64,000 nucleotides of DNA from CAVTAE01 sp051649365 (GTDB lineage: Bacteria > Deinococcota > Deinococci > Deinococcales > Trueperaceae), in assembly GCA_051649365.1 (NCBI GenBank), contig JBOFGY010000135.1, positions 12,415-76,414 on the forward strand, given 5' to 3'. The notes under the pieces were generated by a model. It had not been told where the DNA came from and did not search any database. It was given only the letters and a program-made list of their open reading frames with translations. A program made the translations under genes and the position numbers. This document shows positions 33,320-41,930 of the stretch, piece by piece; the first letter of the stretch is position 1; each line of letters begins with the position of its first letter.

Positions 33320-33734
33320 TATGGTGCGTTTCCAAAAAGGATTTTCACTACTCGAGATGCTCTTGGTTTTAGCAATCTTGAGTATTCTCCTAACGATTTC
33401 GGGATTTTTGTTAAACAGCTATTTGCAACAACAACGCCTCAATGAAGCGACACGCACCTTAGGTGAGACGTTGCGCCGTATTGGTGAATTAGCTACGACA
33501 GAGAGTCAACGCTACGAAGTTACTTTTACAGAAAACTCAATGACCTGGGAAAACGAAGATAATGTTGAAACTACTCAGACCTTACCTTATAACGTTGTGT
33601 TGACCCTGCCCATGCCTGACCTAGAGTTTTCGGGTCGAGGCTTACCTCAGACTGGACAAACCTTTACTCTGACACTAAATGAAAGAGTGCGAACCGTTTA
33701 TCTCGCCGCCACAGGAGCCGTGATGTATCCATGA
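33303..33734 (+). CDS. GspH/FimT-type minor prepilin
   Basis: The 143-residue protein carries a class III prepilin signal: a short leader ending QKG, then FSLLEMLLVLAILSILLTIS with Glu at mature position 5. Cleavage by prepilin peptidase after the Gly and methylation of Phe are expected. The rest is a small beta-rich pilin head. The ATG at 33303 or the one at 33321 may be used. It overlaps both neighbours in the operon. Confidence 0.9.
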   Translation: MNVDDNMVRFQKGFSLLEMLLVLAILSILLTISGFLLNSYLQQQRLNEATRTLGETLRRIGELATTESQRYEVTFTENSMTWENEDNVETTQTLPYNVVLTLPMPDLEFSGRGLPQTGQTFTLTLNERVRTVYLAATGAVMYP

Positions 33735-34189
33735 ACCTTACCGCTCGCACCTCCAACCCTACTAAAGGTCTTACACTCGTCGAAATTGTCGTAGCGATAG
33801 GTGTTTTTTCTATTGTCATGTTGGCTTTAAGCGGCATGATTGTGTCTGGTTTACAACTCAGACGGAAAAATAATGTTGATGCTCAGGCGAGTGTGTACGC
33901 CGCGTCTATTCTCGAGCTTTACAAAAATCATTATTCGACCAGCGCAAATTTTGATAAAGGTACCTCCCCAGTCATTCCAGAACCTCCTGGGGCGGTGAAA
34001 CAAGTTGTGGCCAGAATTGACACGACCATAACCTGCATTGATGTAGAAGGTGAAGTTATTGCGGGTGCAGATACAAGTGATGCAGATAAAGATCCGTGTG
34101 AATTAAGACGAGTAGGTGTAACGGTTTTGGATTTAGAGGATAAGCCTCGAGCCAATTTCGTTACTGAAGTAGGAAAGCCCTTACAATGA
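33731..34189 (+). CDS. PilV-type minor prepilin
   Basis: The 152-residue protein has the prepilin signal PTKG followed by LTLVEIVVAIGVFSIVMLAL, with Glu at mature position 5. Two Cys residues in the head domain (TTITCIDVEG and DKDPCELRR) could form a disulphide. It overlaps the previous gene by ATGA and the next by 4 nt. Confidence 0.9.
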   Translation: MNLTARTSNPTKGLTLVEIVVAIGVFSIVMLALSGMIVSGLQLRRKNNVDAQASVYAASILELYKNHYSTSANFDKGTSPVIPEPPGAVKQVVARIDTTITCIDVEGEVIAGADTSDADKDPCELRRVGVTVLDLEDKPRANFVTEVGKPLQ

Positions 34190-34995
34190 CCTCCTCTTCT
34201 AATCTCCAAAAGCGTACCTTAGGTATTAGCCTTATAGAACTGTTAATCTCGATGGGAATTTTGGGTATTCTTCTGGCGACACTCACCGCTTTTTTAGTCA
34301 GCAACCAACAAGTCACAACCTCACAAGTGACGAGTGCGACCCTTAGTAATGATGTGCGTTTGGCGCATTTGCGACTTGGTGAAATTGTCTCACAAGCCCA
34401 TTACATTTATCCAAGCGGGCAAACCATTAACATTGACGGTACACCCTATGTGACAGGAGCTTTGGCCTTGGCTGTGCTCGTGCCAAGGGGTACAACTTAT
34501 TGTAAACGTGAGCCCGAAGAAACAGATACTCGTCAAGATTATTGTGGTTTTGCGTATGTTGTTACAGAGCGCACTCCTTATGTAGATTTGCTGGGTGAAA
34601 GTGACGGCACAACAGGCCAGGTGCTGATTGAATTTAAGAGTGAAGGATTAGAATGGGTGCAAGCGGATAGCACAGCAGGTGACACCAACCCTGCACTCAC
34701 GCTACTCAACTGGAATAATCTTAGCTCGACGAATCCAGTTGCAGATTCTGTAGATGAAGAACTTACCAATGTCGGTGCAGAACTTACCTTCTCGAGTATC
34801 GTAGCTACCTTTGATAAAGAGACGAACTTTCAGCTTACGGGCTCTAGTGACACTGTGAGGGCACTGATTGGCGGCGTTACCTCTACAATTGCTCTCGAGC
34901 GCACCGTGCGTGGTAAAGAAGTTACCGCGAGCCGAGAGAACTATGTTTTTTCAAAGGCTATTCCTAGAACGGGTTTACCCAACCAACCTAGATAA
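34186..34995 (+). CDS. PilW-type minor prepilin
   Basis: The 269-residue protein has a prepilin signal (KRTLG, then ISLIELLISMGILGILLAT) with Glu at mature position 5, and a larger head domain with two Cys residues (TTYCKREPEE and RQDYCGFAYVV). It is the last gene of the operon and resembles PilW-type minor pilins that sit near the pilus tip. A convergent DUF3467 gene begins its stop 4 nt later. Confidence 0.9.
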   Translation: MTSSSNLQKRTLGISLIELLISMGILGILLATLTAFLVSNQQVTTSQVTSATLSNDVRLAHLRLGEIVSQAHYIYPSGQTINIDGTPYVTGALALAVLVPRGTTYCKREPEETDTRQDYCGFAYVVTERTPYVDLLGESDGTTGQVLIEFKSEGLEWVQADSTAGDTNPALTLLNWNNLSSTNPVADSVDEELTNVGAELTFSSIVATFDKETNFQLTGSSDTVRALIGGVTSTIALERTVRGKEVTASRENYVFSKAIPRTGLPNQPR

Positions 34996-34998
34996 TTT

Positions 34999-35274
34999 TT
35001 AATTCTGCGTTCTACTTGTAGTCCGCTTTGGTGCGTCTACAATTTCCCCAAAGCGTTCTTCGTAACGTTTTATATTATCTTCTAAACTTTTTAATAAGGC
35101 TTTGGCATGGTGTGGACTTGTGATAATGCGCGAGCTGACGAGCGGTGGTTGCCCAGGGTAAGCGAGCGCGAAGTCAATCATAAATTCATCTTTGGTGTGG
35201 GCAATCACGGCCATATTTGCGTAGCGACCCCGCGCGGTGTCTTTGTCAAGCTCGAGCTTGAATTCTTTGCTCAT
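34999..35274 (-). CDS. DUF3467 protein
   Basis: The 91-residue protein fits DUF3467: ARGRYANMAVIAHTKDEFMI, then DFALAYPGQPPLVSSRI, then SPHHAKALLKSLEDNIKRYE. The function is unknown, and the fold is a small alpha/beta domain. It precedes nothing obvious in an operon and converges on the pilin operon. The ATG is at 35274. Confidence 0.85.
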   Translation of the reverse strand: MSKEFKLELDKDTARGRYANMAVIAHTKDEFMIDFALAYPGQPPLVSSRIITSPHHAKALLKSLEDNIKRYEERFGEIVDAPKRTTSRTQN

Positions 35275-35311
35275 GGTGTGTATATCCTCTCTATAAACAG
35301 CATAAAGGATG

Positions 35312-35362
35312 AAGGAGTTAGGAGGAAGGAGAAATCTTCCGTCTCCTAGCTCCTAACTCCTT
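35312..35362. repeat. AGGAGTTAGGAG inverted repeat
   Basis: AAGGAGTTAGGAG (35312-35324) pairs perfectly with 35350-35362. It may act as a terminator behind the Roadblock gene at 35381. It belongs to the purine-rich repeat family that also lies near 13990-14030. Confidence 0.65.
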
Positions 35363-35380
35363 ATATGCTAACTTCTGCAT

Positions 35381-35743
35381 TTACGCGCTGACGGCTTGGG
35401 CAATTTCGGGTAAGACTTTTCTAAGTTGAAAACGGGCACGACCTAAACTGTTAATGGAGTCGAGTGTAGTGACCATGACGTAGCCCTCATCACCCGAGGT
35501 CAGGGGCATGAGGAGAACGGGGCCTTCTTCGTATTCAATCATGGCTTGTGACACATCGCCTTCGCCGAGCAGTTGGCCAAGCACACGGCTCGAGGCCATC
35601 CCACTCGCAATCACGCCGCCCACAAAGCCCAAGTCTTTGTCATTGTTAGAAGCTCCCTCGACAATAAAGCCTTCACCACTAACGACAGCAGCACTGGTGA
35701 TACCTTTAATATCTAAAACTTGTTTGAGTAAATTGGCTAACAT
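35381..35743 (-). CDS. Roadblock/LC7 domain protein 1
   Basis: The 120-residue protein is a single Roadblock/LC7 domain: LANLLKQVLDIKGITSAAVV, then SGEGFIVEGAS, ASGMASSRVLGQLL, and a closing FQLRKVLPEIAQAV. Bacterial members such as MglB regulate MglA-type small GTPases that steer type IV pili and polarity. No MglA gene is present here. A second Roadblock gene lies 90 nt upstream on the same strand, and the two could form a heterodimer. Confidence 0.9.
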   Translation of the reverse strand: MLANLLKQVLDIKGITSAAVVSGEGFIVEGASNNDKDLGFVGGVIASGMASSRVLGQLLGEGDVSQAMIEYEEGPVLLMPLTSGDEGYVMVTTLDSINSLGRARFQLRKVLPEIAQAVSA

Positions 35744-35764
35744 GGTTCTCCTTGAATTTGGGCT

Positions 35765-35831
35765 ATTAGGGTACGGGGTTTAGGGGTTTTTGGTTTTACC
35801 CCAGACCCCATCCCCTGCACCCTGTACCCGA
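35765..35831. repeat. G-rich inverted repeat between the two Roadblock genes
   Basis: GGGTACGGGGTTTAGGGG is largely complementary to CCCCTGCACCCTGTACCC. Similar GGGGTTTGGGG/GGGGTTTAG blocks occur at 36243-36275 and 29590-29640, so it is one of a dispersed family. Confidence 0.65.
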
Positions 35832-35832
35832 T

Positions 35833-36192
35833 TTACGCAAAGACCTCGAGCAAATTCTTGGCGAGTTTTTGGCTGTAGAGCCTGGCTTTTCCAATATTGC
35901 CCGACGGGTTCATGAGGACGACGCAGAAGATGTCCTCACTTAGTAAGCGTGCGTAAGCAATGGTTTTCTCGGTGGTCATGATGGCTTCCTCAAGACCCCC
36001 AGCTTTGAGCCCTGTAGCTACGCTATTCATGGCCGTAAGCACGTTGGTCCACTGTGCAGTCACACTCGACATGTCTTGGCCTTGTTTAGGGTGTTGTTCA
36101 ATAAGAAGACCGTCGCTGCTACCTACAAAGGCCGAAAGCGCGCCGTCTACATTGTCCACCAAATAGGCGAGTAATTCGTCAATATCGTTCAC
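35833..36192 (-). CDS. Roadblock/LC7 domain protein 2
   Basis: The 119-residue protein has the Roadblock/LC7 pattern: IDELLAYLVDNVDGALSAFV, then GSSDGLLIEQHP, the AMNSVATGLKAGGLEEAI helix and a terminal RLYSQKLAKNLLEVF. It is clearly a paralogue of the neighbouring Roadblock protein but diverged. It is on the same strand as, and next to, the pilin operon region, which fits a link with type IV pilus control. That link is inferred from position only. Confidence 0.9.
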   Translation of the reverse strand: MNDIDELLAYLVDNVDGALSAFVGSSDGLLIEQHPKQGQDMSSVTAQWTNVLTAMNSVATGLKAGGLEEAIMTTEKTIAYARLLSEDIFCVVLMNPSGNIGKARLYSQKLAKNLLEVFA

Positions 36193-36349
36193 GCCTTTAG
36201 CCTAGCACGCTTGGTAGGGGGGAGATATTGAAATTCTCTCAAAAGGTGGGGTTTGGGGTGCAGGAGTTGGGGTTTAGAAATTTTTAAACCTTAAAGCCAA
36301 ACCCATCTCTTTAGTGTGAATCTTTTTCAGAGGGTCCTATATGGTACTT

Positions 36350-37066
36350 CTAAACCCCTGTCAGCTCACTCAACCGAACACGCTGTTTGTCGTTCTCATC
36401 GAAGTTTTTTGGGTTTAGCCACTGCTTAAAGGCGGTCTCGAGCCTTGGCCACTCCCCATCAATGACGCTGTACCAAGCCGTGTCGCGGTTATACCCTTTG
36501 ACAACATTAGCTTGCCTAAAAACACCCTCAAAGGTAAAGCCTAAACGCTTTGCGGCATTTCTCGAAGCCTCATTTAATGCATTACATTTCCATTCATAGC
36601 GGCGGTAACCTAACTCGAACACCTGTCTCATCATGAGATACATGGCTTCGGTGGCAATGGGCGTTTTTTGCAAAAGTGGCGAATAATTGATGTGACCAAC
36701 CTCAATAGAACCAGTATTGGGTGTAATTCTAATATAGCTGGCTAAACCAACAGCCTTGTTTGAATGTTTATCTAAAATGGTCAAAAAAAGAGGATCATGA
36801 CCAAGACATGTTGCTGTGAGCCATTGTGCATAACTTGATAAGGTCTCGAAAGGGCCGTAAGGCAAATACGTCCAATTGCGACCCTCTTTGTCTAGGGCAT
36901 TTGCCTCGAATAAATCTCGAGCATGAAGAGAAACATCGGTGGGCTCGAGCGAGCAGTAGCGGCCTTGCAACTGTGCTTTGGGTAGTGGCGGCGGTGCTTG
37001 CCAATCCGGGATAGGAAAGCCGATGGGTTGACCGAGGTCGTTGAGAATGTCGTCCATTGCCGTCAT
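36350..37066 (-). CDS. GNAT-family N-acetyltransferase, RimJ/RimL-like
   Basis: The 238-residue protein matches the RimJ/RimL group: GRYCSLEPTDVSLHARDLFE, then GLASYIRITPNTGSIEVGHI, the EAMYLMMRQVFELGYRRYEW helix with acetyl-CoA contacts, and LNEASRNAAKRLGFTFEGVF. It would transfer an acetyl group to an amine, either a protein N terminus or a small molecule. The ATG is at 37066. Its neighbours give no hint of substrate. Confidence 0.9.
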   Translation of the reverse strand: MTAMDDILNDLGQPIGFPIPDWQAPPPLPKAQLQGRYCSLEPTDVSLHARDLFEANALDKEGRNWTYLPYGPFETLSSYAQWLTATCLGHDPLFLTILDKHSNKAVGLASYIRITPNTGSIEVGHINYSPLLQKTPIATEAMYLMMRQVFELGYRRYEWKCNALNEASRNAAKRLGFTFEGVFRQANVVKGYNRDTAWYSVIDGEWPRLETAFKQWLNPKNFDENDKQRVRLSELTGV

Positions 37067-37182
37067 TTTAACGGATAAAGGTAAGATGAAGGAACGTTTT
37101 ACCTTTCACGTCTTACGTCTCGCGAGCCACATGTTTGGCAACCATCATAGTTTTACACGAAACAATCTGATATAACCACCTA

Positions 37183-40100
37183 ATGGCCGATTTGCGCGGA
37201 AAGCTCGAGCCCTACTACACCCAAGTCAACGCGATGATTTTATCGCGGCAGCATCCTGTCTCTGGCCTTTTGCCCGCGAGTACCGCCGTGAACGAACACG
37301 GCGATTACCGTGACGCCTGGGTGCGTGACAATGTGTACAGCATTTTGGCGGTGTGGGCCTTGGCACTGGCTTACCGCAAACTCGATAATGACGAGGGGCG
37401 CGGTTATGAGTTAGAACACGCTGTCATTAAGCTCATGCGCGGCCTGCTTGTTGCGATGATGCAACAGGCCCCCAAAGTTGAAGCTTTCAAGAAGTCGCAA
37501 AATCCACTTGATGCGCTGCACGCCAAATACAACACCGCTACAGGCGACACCGTCGTCCCAGATGATGCTTGGGGTCATTTGCAGCTCGATGCAACCTCAC
37601 TTTATTTGCTCATGCTCGCACAAATGATTAGTTCGGGACTCGACATTATTCACACACTCGATGAAGTGAACTTCGTACAGAATTTAATTTTTTACATTAG
37701 CCGTAGTTACCGCACACCCGATTATGGGATTTGGGAACGTGGCGATAAAACGAATCACGGTGAAAGTGAACTTAATGCGAGTTCGGTGGCACTGGCTAAA
37801 GCAGCCCTCGAGGCCCTCGCAGGCTTTAATCTTTTTGGTGTACGTGGTTCGCAAGCTTCCGTGCTGCACGTCTTACCGGATGATATTGCGCGTTCCAAGA
37901 TCGTTTTAGAAGCGATGTTGCCACGCGAATCGCGCTCGAAAGAAATTGATGCCGCCTTACTGGGTGCCATAAGTTTTCCTGCGTTTGCCGTCGAGGACAC
38001 AACACTCGTTGAAAGAACAAGAAACGACATCATTACAAAACTGTCGGGTAAATACGGACTCAAACGCTTTCTTAAAGACGGTCATCAGAGTGTTCTCGAG
38101 GATATCCAACGCTTACACTACAAGAGCGAAGAACTCAAACAGTTTGAACATATCGAAAGCGAGTGGCCGCTCTTTTTTGCTTATCTCATGTTGGATGGTT
38201 GCTTTTTTGGGAACTTCGAGCAAGTGGAAACGTATAGCGAAAAACTAAAAACAGTCGCCGTAACGCGGAATGGTTTTTCACTTCTCCCCGAACTCTATTA
38301 CGTGCCGATTGAAGGTGTAGACGCAGAGCGCAGCGTGCCTGGTTCGCAACCCCGTAACCCCAATGACAACGTGCCGCTCGTGTGGGCGCAGAGTTTGTGG
38401 TTGCTGGCGCAACTTTTGCAAGACAAACTCGTGACGGTGTTTGATATTGATCCACTTGGCCGACATCAGCAGCTCGATAAAACCTCGCAGCCTGTGGTGC
38501 AACTCGCGCTCGTGGTCGAAGACAAAACTTTACAAGAAACATTGGCAAACCAAGGCATTCCTAACGAAACCCTCGAGCAAATTCGCCCGATTCGACTCGA
38601 GCGTGCTTCGCAGATTACAAGGGCCTACGAGCAAATTGGACGCAATGAAAAACTAGGGTTATCGGGTCGTCCATCGCGGCGATTACTTAGTTTATCTACC
38701 TCGAGAATTTTTCGCTTGCGTGGTGAACTTATCGTATGTCCGCCGTCATCGTTTGACGAGCGCGAATTTTATTTATCACTCGATACGAATTTTTTGATTG
38801 AACGCCTCCGTGCTGAAATTTCTTACGTGCAGCGCACGTGGTCACTCTTGGGCCGCCCGACGATGACACTTTTTATCACGAAGTCACTTTACGAAGACGA
38901 AGAGGGTGCGCTGCAAACCTTTTTAGATGAAGTGCGTCAGGGGTGGTGTGGTGAAGGTGTTAACCGTGTGGCGATAAAACTTGCACCACTGAAGCAACTC
39001 GTGCAAACTGCAAACCTCGAGCGCGTAGACAATCTACACGATTTTGATTTTATCGAAATTATCGACGATACTGTAACGACACATTATCTTAAGGTTGATA
39101 CAGCACACATCAAATCCCTTACTGCCGATGAAGAAGTGCGACTCGAGTTAGAAGTAGATACCACGCGGCTCGAGGAACGCTTGCGCCAAAGTCAAAACGT
39201 GTATGAACACGTAGAGATTTTAAGCATTCTGACGGGCAAGCTTGGCTTAAAAGCAAGCATCCAAGGTCTTGCTACTGTGGAGGATTTGCTCGAGGAGGTT
39301 TATCAACGCGCCAGTGAATTACGGCTTTGGGCCGCCGTGCGCCGTGCGGCAGGCCTCCTCGAGAAAGTAGACTTCCTTCTTAGCGACAGCGTAACAGATT
39401 TGCTCGTGAAGCAAAAAACCATTGTCATTGGTAAATCGTATAGCGAACGCTCACTCCTGACAAGGCCTGTGCCGCTTCAAGAGTTGCTAACCCTCATCAA
39501 AGAATTTTGCCGCGAAGATATTCGTGACCGTGTGCTCACGCAAGAAATTCTTATTTATTTGGGCTCACTCGTGCGCTCGAGTCCCGAACTCTTTACCGAT
39601 CTCATGACGATTCGCGTTGGCTTTTTGATTGTTTTGTTAGCAAGCGATGTTGCAGATGAACTAAACCTTACACCCGACGAAGGTTACGAACAACTCATGC
39701 ATTTAGCACCCTCTGAAATTCAGAAACGTTTGAAAACCATTCTCTCGAGCTACGCAGATAAGCAACAACGTTTGCAACGCCGCGAGACGATGCGTGCTTA
39801 CCAAGTCGAGCGTGAGCAAATCCTTGTTGCACCCCTCGAGTGGTTTAAGACGATTGCGACGCTCGAGTTAGATCCTAAGAAAACGAATGACAGTTGGTGG
39901 CGTTGGCGACAGCGCGAAGGTAGCTTGAGCCTTATCCCTAACGGGTTTTACAGTGCCGTTTGGGAACTCCTCAAACACTGTCAGGGTATTATTATTGGTG
40001 ACAAGTTGGAAAGACGCAATAGGCTCGAGAGTAATGTGCTACTTTCTGAAATGACACCGGGCGAAAGCAACTTCGCCATGCGCGTCGAACACCTCCTCAA

Positions 40101-40389
40101 CAAAATTCCTTCACCCGAATACCGACAACTCAGCGTCGAAGCAATGATGGCCCTGCACAGAGCGAGTGAACAAAACCCTGCCTTGCAAGTGCAAGACTAC
40201 ATCGTCCTCGATGTCATTATCGGTCATGCGGTGCGTTTAGCCTATATGGAAAATGAACCTTACAGTGATTATGAAAAAAGCAAAGCGGCTGCCTGGGCTA
40301 CATTTTACGAACGCCCACCCAAAGTGACAAGTCGTCAGATTGTGGCTGCGTTTGAATTTTTGTTATCCGGTGAAAAACAGATTGCATAA
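37183..40389 (+). CDS. GH15-type protein homologous to phosphorylase kinase alpha/beta subunits
   Basis: The 1068-residue protein begins like PhK alpha/beta subunits: HPVSGLLPASTAVNEHGDYR, then DAWVRDNVYSILAVWALALA, PDDAWGHLQLDATSLYLLML, and SYRTPDYGIWERGDKTNHGE. The first 430 residues form the (alpha/alpha)6 glucoamylase-like barrel. The remainder (LGRHQQLDK to the end) is a long helical region as in cyanobacterial homologues, with a tail similar to the calmodulin-binding C-terminal parts of PhK. Whether it hydrolyses glucans or only binds them is unknown. TATAAC lies 6 nt before the ATG with no SD, so the message is likely leaderless. Confidence 0.87.
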   Translation: MADLRGKLEPYYTQVNAMILSRQHPVSGLLPASTAVNEHGDYRDAWVRDNVYSILAVWALALAYRKLDNDEGRGYELEHAVIKLMRGLLVAMMQQAPKVEAFKKSQNPLDALHAKYNTATGDTVVPDDAWGHLQLDATSLYLLMLAQMISSGLDIIHTLDEVNFVQNLIFYISRSYRTPDYGIWERGDKTNHGESELNASSVALAKAALEALAGFNLFGVRGSQASVLHVLPDDIARSKIVLEAMLPRESRSKEIDAALLGAISFPAFAVEDTTLVERTRNDIITKLSGKYGLKRFLKDGHQSVLEDIQRLHYKSEELKQFEHIESEWPLFFAYLMLDGCFFGNFEQVETYSEKLKTVAVTRNGFSLLPELYYVPIEGVDAERSVPGSQPRNPNDNVPLVWAQSLWLLAQLLQDKLVTVFDIDPLGRHQQLDKTSQPVVQLALVVEDKTLQETLANQGIPNETLEQIRPIRLERASQITRAYEQIGRNEKLGLSGRPSRRLLSLSTSRIFRLRGELIVCPPSSFDEREFYLSLDTNFLIERLRAEISYVQRTWSLLGRPTMTLFITKSLYEDEEGALQTFLDEVRQGWCGEGVNRVAIKLAPLKQLVQTANLERVDNLHDFDFIEIIDDTVTTHYLKVDTAHIKSLTADEEVRLELEVDTTRLEERLRQSQNVYEHVEILSILTGKLGLKASIQGLATVEDLLEEVYQRASELRLWAAVRRAAGLLEKVDFLLSDSVTDLLVKQKTIVIGKSYSERSLLTRPVPLQELLTLIKEFCREDIRDRVLTQEILIYLGSLVRSSPELFTDLMTIRVGFLIVLLASDVADELNLTPDEGYEQLMHLAPSEIQKRLKTILSSYADKQQRLQRRETMRAYQVEREQILVAPLEWFKTIATLELDPKKTNDSWWRWRQREGSLSLIPNGFYSAVWELLKHCQGIIIGDKLERRNRLESNVLLSEMTPGESNFAMRVEHLLNKIPSPEYRQLSVEAMMALHRASEQNPALQVQDYIVLDVIIGHAVRLAYMENEPYSDYEKSKAAAWATFYERPPKVTSRQIVAAFEFLLSGEKQIA

Positions 40390-40402
40390 ATCTGTAGGGG
40401 TG

Positions 40403-40464
40403 GGTCTCTCGGTTTGAAAACGGTAACGCATTTCTACGGTGTTCTTTGGCGAAAACGAGAGACC
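40403..40464. terminator. Inverted repeat behind the GH15-type gene
   Basis: GGTCTCTCG (40403-40411) pairs with CGAGAGACC (40456-40464), with about 44 nt between. It lies between two convergent genes. The loop is long and no T tract follows, so termination is possible but not certain. Confidence 0.4.
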
Positions 40465-40557
40465 ACCTTAATCAATCAAGCTGGAGAGTTGGCAAATGTC
40501 AATCTCATTTTCTACAATTCGTCGTGAGAGACCTACGTTGTGAACATCAATGGAGTT

Positions 40558-41634
40558 TTATTGTCCTTGTTCAACAACGGTTGTCCATTCTTTCAACCAA
40601 CGCACCACATTTTCTTCGATACTATCAGAAGCTAAACGGGCAATTTGCTCTGGACTTGGCTTCACTGCAAATTGTTCAAAATCACTTGGTAATTTTATAT
40701 TTTCGATGACAGGATAAACGAACATATTGCTTGGTACATCACTTTGAAAAGATTCTGAAAGCATGAAATCTATAAATGTTTGTGCGGCTTCTAAATCTTT
40801 TGTGCCTTTAAGAATGCCTACAGCTTCGATTTGTTCATAAGCACATTGCTCGCAAAAAAGATTAACGGTTGCTCCTGCTTCTGCACTCGGGCTTGTTGCA
40901 TAACTCAGAACGATAGGTCTATCACCACCATAGCGTGTGAAGGCAGCGTTGTAGGCTTCGCTCCAACCACTCGAGACCATTACCTCATTGTCTCTCAGTT
41001 CTCGCCAGTAATCTAACCACGTATAGTCACTTTCTTCACCAAACCGCGCAATCGTGGCTAGCATAAAGCCCAAACCTGGACTGCTTGTGGCAGGATTTTG
41101 AACAACGGTTAGACCTTTGTAAATTTCTGTTGTTAAATCTGTAATGTCTTTTGGTAACGCCAAATCATTTTCCTCAAAGTACGCTTTGTCTACATTAAAG
41201 TTGATGTAACCTACATTAACAGGTGTTACCGAGTGGGTGGTATCAAACTCAAAGTCATCTGCAACATTGGCAAGCTCAGGGCTTTGATAAGGCTCAAAAA
41301 TATTTTCGCTCATAGCTCTCGCTAGTAAACTGTTATCAATGCCGTAAAGCACATCAGCTAGTGGATTGTCTTTCGTTAATATAGCGCGGTTGACCACTTC
41401 GCCAGCATCGCCGGCAGGGAAGAACTCGAGTTCAATACCTGTCTCTTCTGTAAACGCTTTAATGATGGCTTCAGAAACGACGAACGAGTCGTGCGTGAGT
41501 ACACGCAGCGTTTGTGCCACAACGGAATGATTCACCACAAAGGCACAAAGACACAAAAGGATGGAAGGTGGAAGGTGGAAGGTGGAAGGTGGAAGGTTTT
41601 TTAACCTTTTACTTTTTACTGCTTTCCTAAACAT
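40558..41634 (-). CDS. thiB: Thiamine ABC transporter substrate-binding protein
   Basis: From the ATG at 41634 (SD AGGAGGA) the product has 358 residues. It has a signal sequence and then the ThiB pattern: LRVLTHDSFVVSEAIIKAFT, VLYGIDNSLLARAMSENIFE, VGYINFNVDKAYF, and GWSEAYNAAFTRYGGDRPIV. It would bind thiamine or its phosphates in the periplasm. The gene is behind a TPP riboswitch, which supports the assignment. No thiP or thiQ gene adjoins it. The signal sequence (NLPPSTFHLPPSI) is encoded by five GGAAGGT heptamers on the plus strand, so copy-number change would shift the frame. Confidence 0.93.
   Translation of the reverse strand: MFRKAVKSKRLKNLPPSTFHLPPSILLCLCAFVVNHSVVAQTLRVLTHDSFVVSEAIIKAFTEETGIELEFFPAGDAGEVVNRAILTKDNPLADVLYGIDNSLLARAMSENIFEPYQSPELANVADDFEFDTTHSVTPVNVGYINFNVDKAYFEENDLALPKDITDLTTEIYKGLTVVQNPATSSPGLGFMLATIARFGEESDYTWLDYWRELRDNEVMVSSGWSEAYNAAFTRYGGDRPIVLSYATSPSAEAGATVNLFCEQCAYEQIEAVGILKGTKDLEAAQTFIDFMLSESFQSDVPSNMFVYPVIENIKLPSDFEQFAVKPSPEQIARLASDSIEENVVRWLKEWTTVVEQGQ
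41563..41597. repeat. GGAAGGT heptamer, five copies, inside the thiB signal peptide
   Basis: Five perfect GGAAGGT units (plus sense) lie 37-71 bases inside the thiB coding region. Because 7 is not a multiple of 3, gain or loss of one unit would break the frame. Confidence 0.9.
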
Positions 41635-41637
41635 AAA

Positions 41638-41744
41638 TCCTCCTAAAATCACCAAGGAGGACATAGGGATTTACCCTTGCTTCACTCTTCCTACGCTCGC
41701 ATGAACGAGTTCAGGTTCGAGGGTTTGTTCTCAGTCCAAGCTTT
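41638..41744 (-). promoter_or_regulatory. TPP riboswitch with SD-blocking expression platform
   Basis: On the minus strand the conserved TPP aptamer elements occur in order: GGACTGAGA, AAACCCT, GAACCTGA, and GCGAGCGTAGGA. Behind the aptamer (about 41744-41679) CCTCCTT can pair with the SD AGGAGG that precedes ATG 41634. Thiamine pyrophosphate binding should therefore lower thiB translation. A likely -10, TATAAA, lies just upstream near 41745. Confidence 0.93.
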
Positions 41745-41930
41745 ATAGGTTTATTGTATAACCGGGTTGTTTTATAACCACGTAGCTGGACACCCCTGGT
41801 GACAAGGCTTAGCCTAGTGAACTTTGCGTCCAATGTCAAGAGCTTAAGATTTTAGCTCTTACCTTTTCCTCTCTGCCTTAGCTCTTTGCTTTCCCTTTCA
41901 TTTTCTCTTTTGATTTGTTAGGCTACAAGA
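41745..41930. other. Promoter region between thiB and the carbonic anhydrase gene
   Basis: It holds the riboswitch promoter on the minus side and a TAGGCT box (41919-41924) 6 nt before the GTG of the carbonic anhydrase. Nothing else is seen. Confidence 0.5.

Noticed and set aside
35765..36275. GGGGTTTAGGG blocks as telomere-like sequence
   Set aside because: They are short, imperfect, between ordinary genes and recur at other loci, so they are dispersed repeats.
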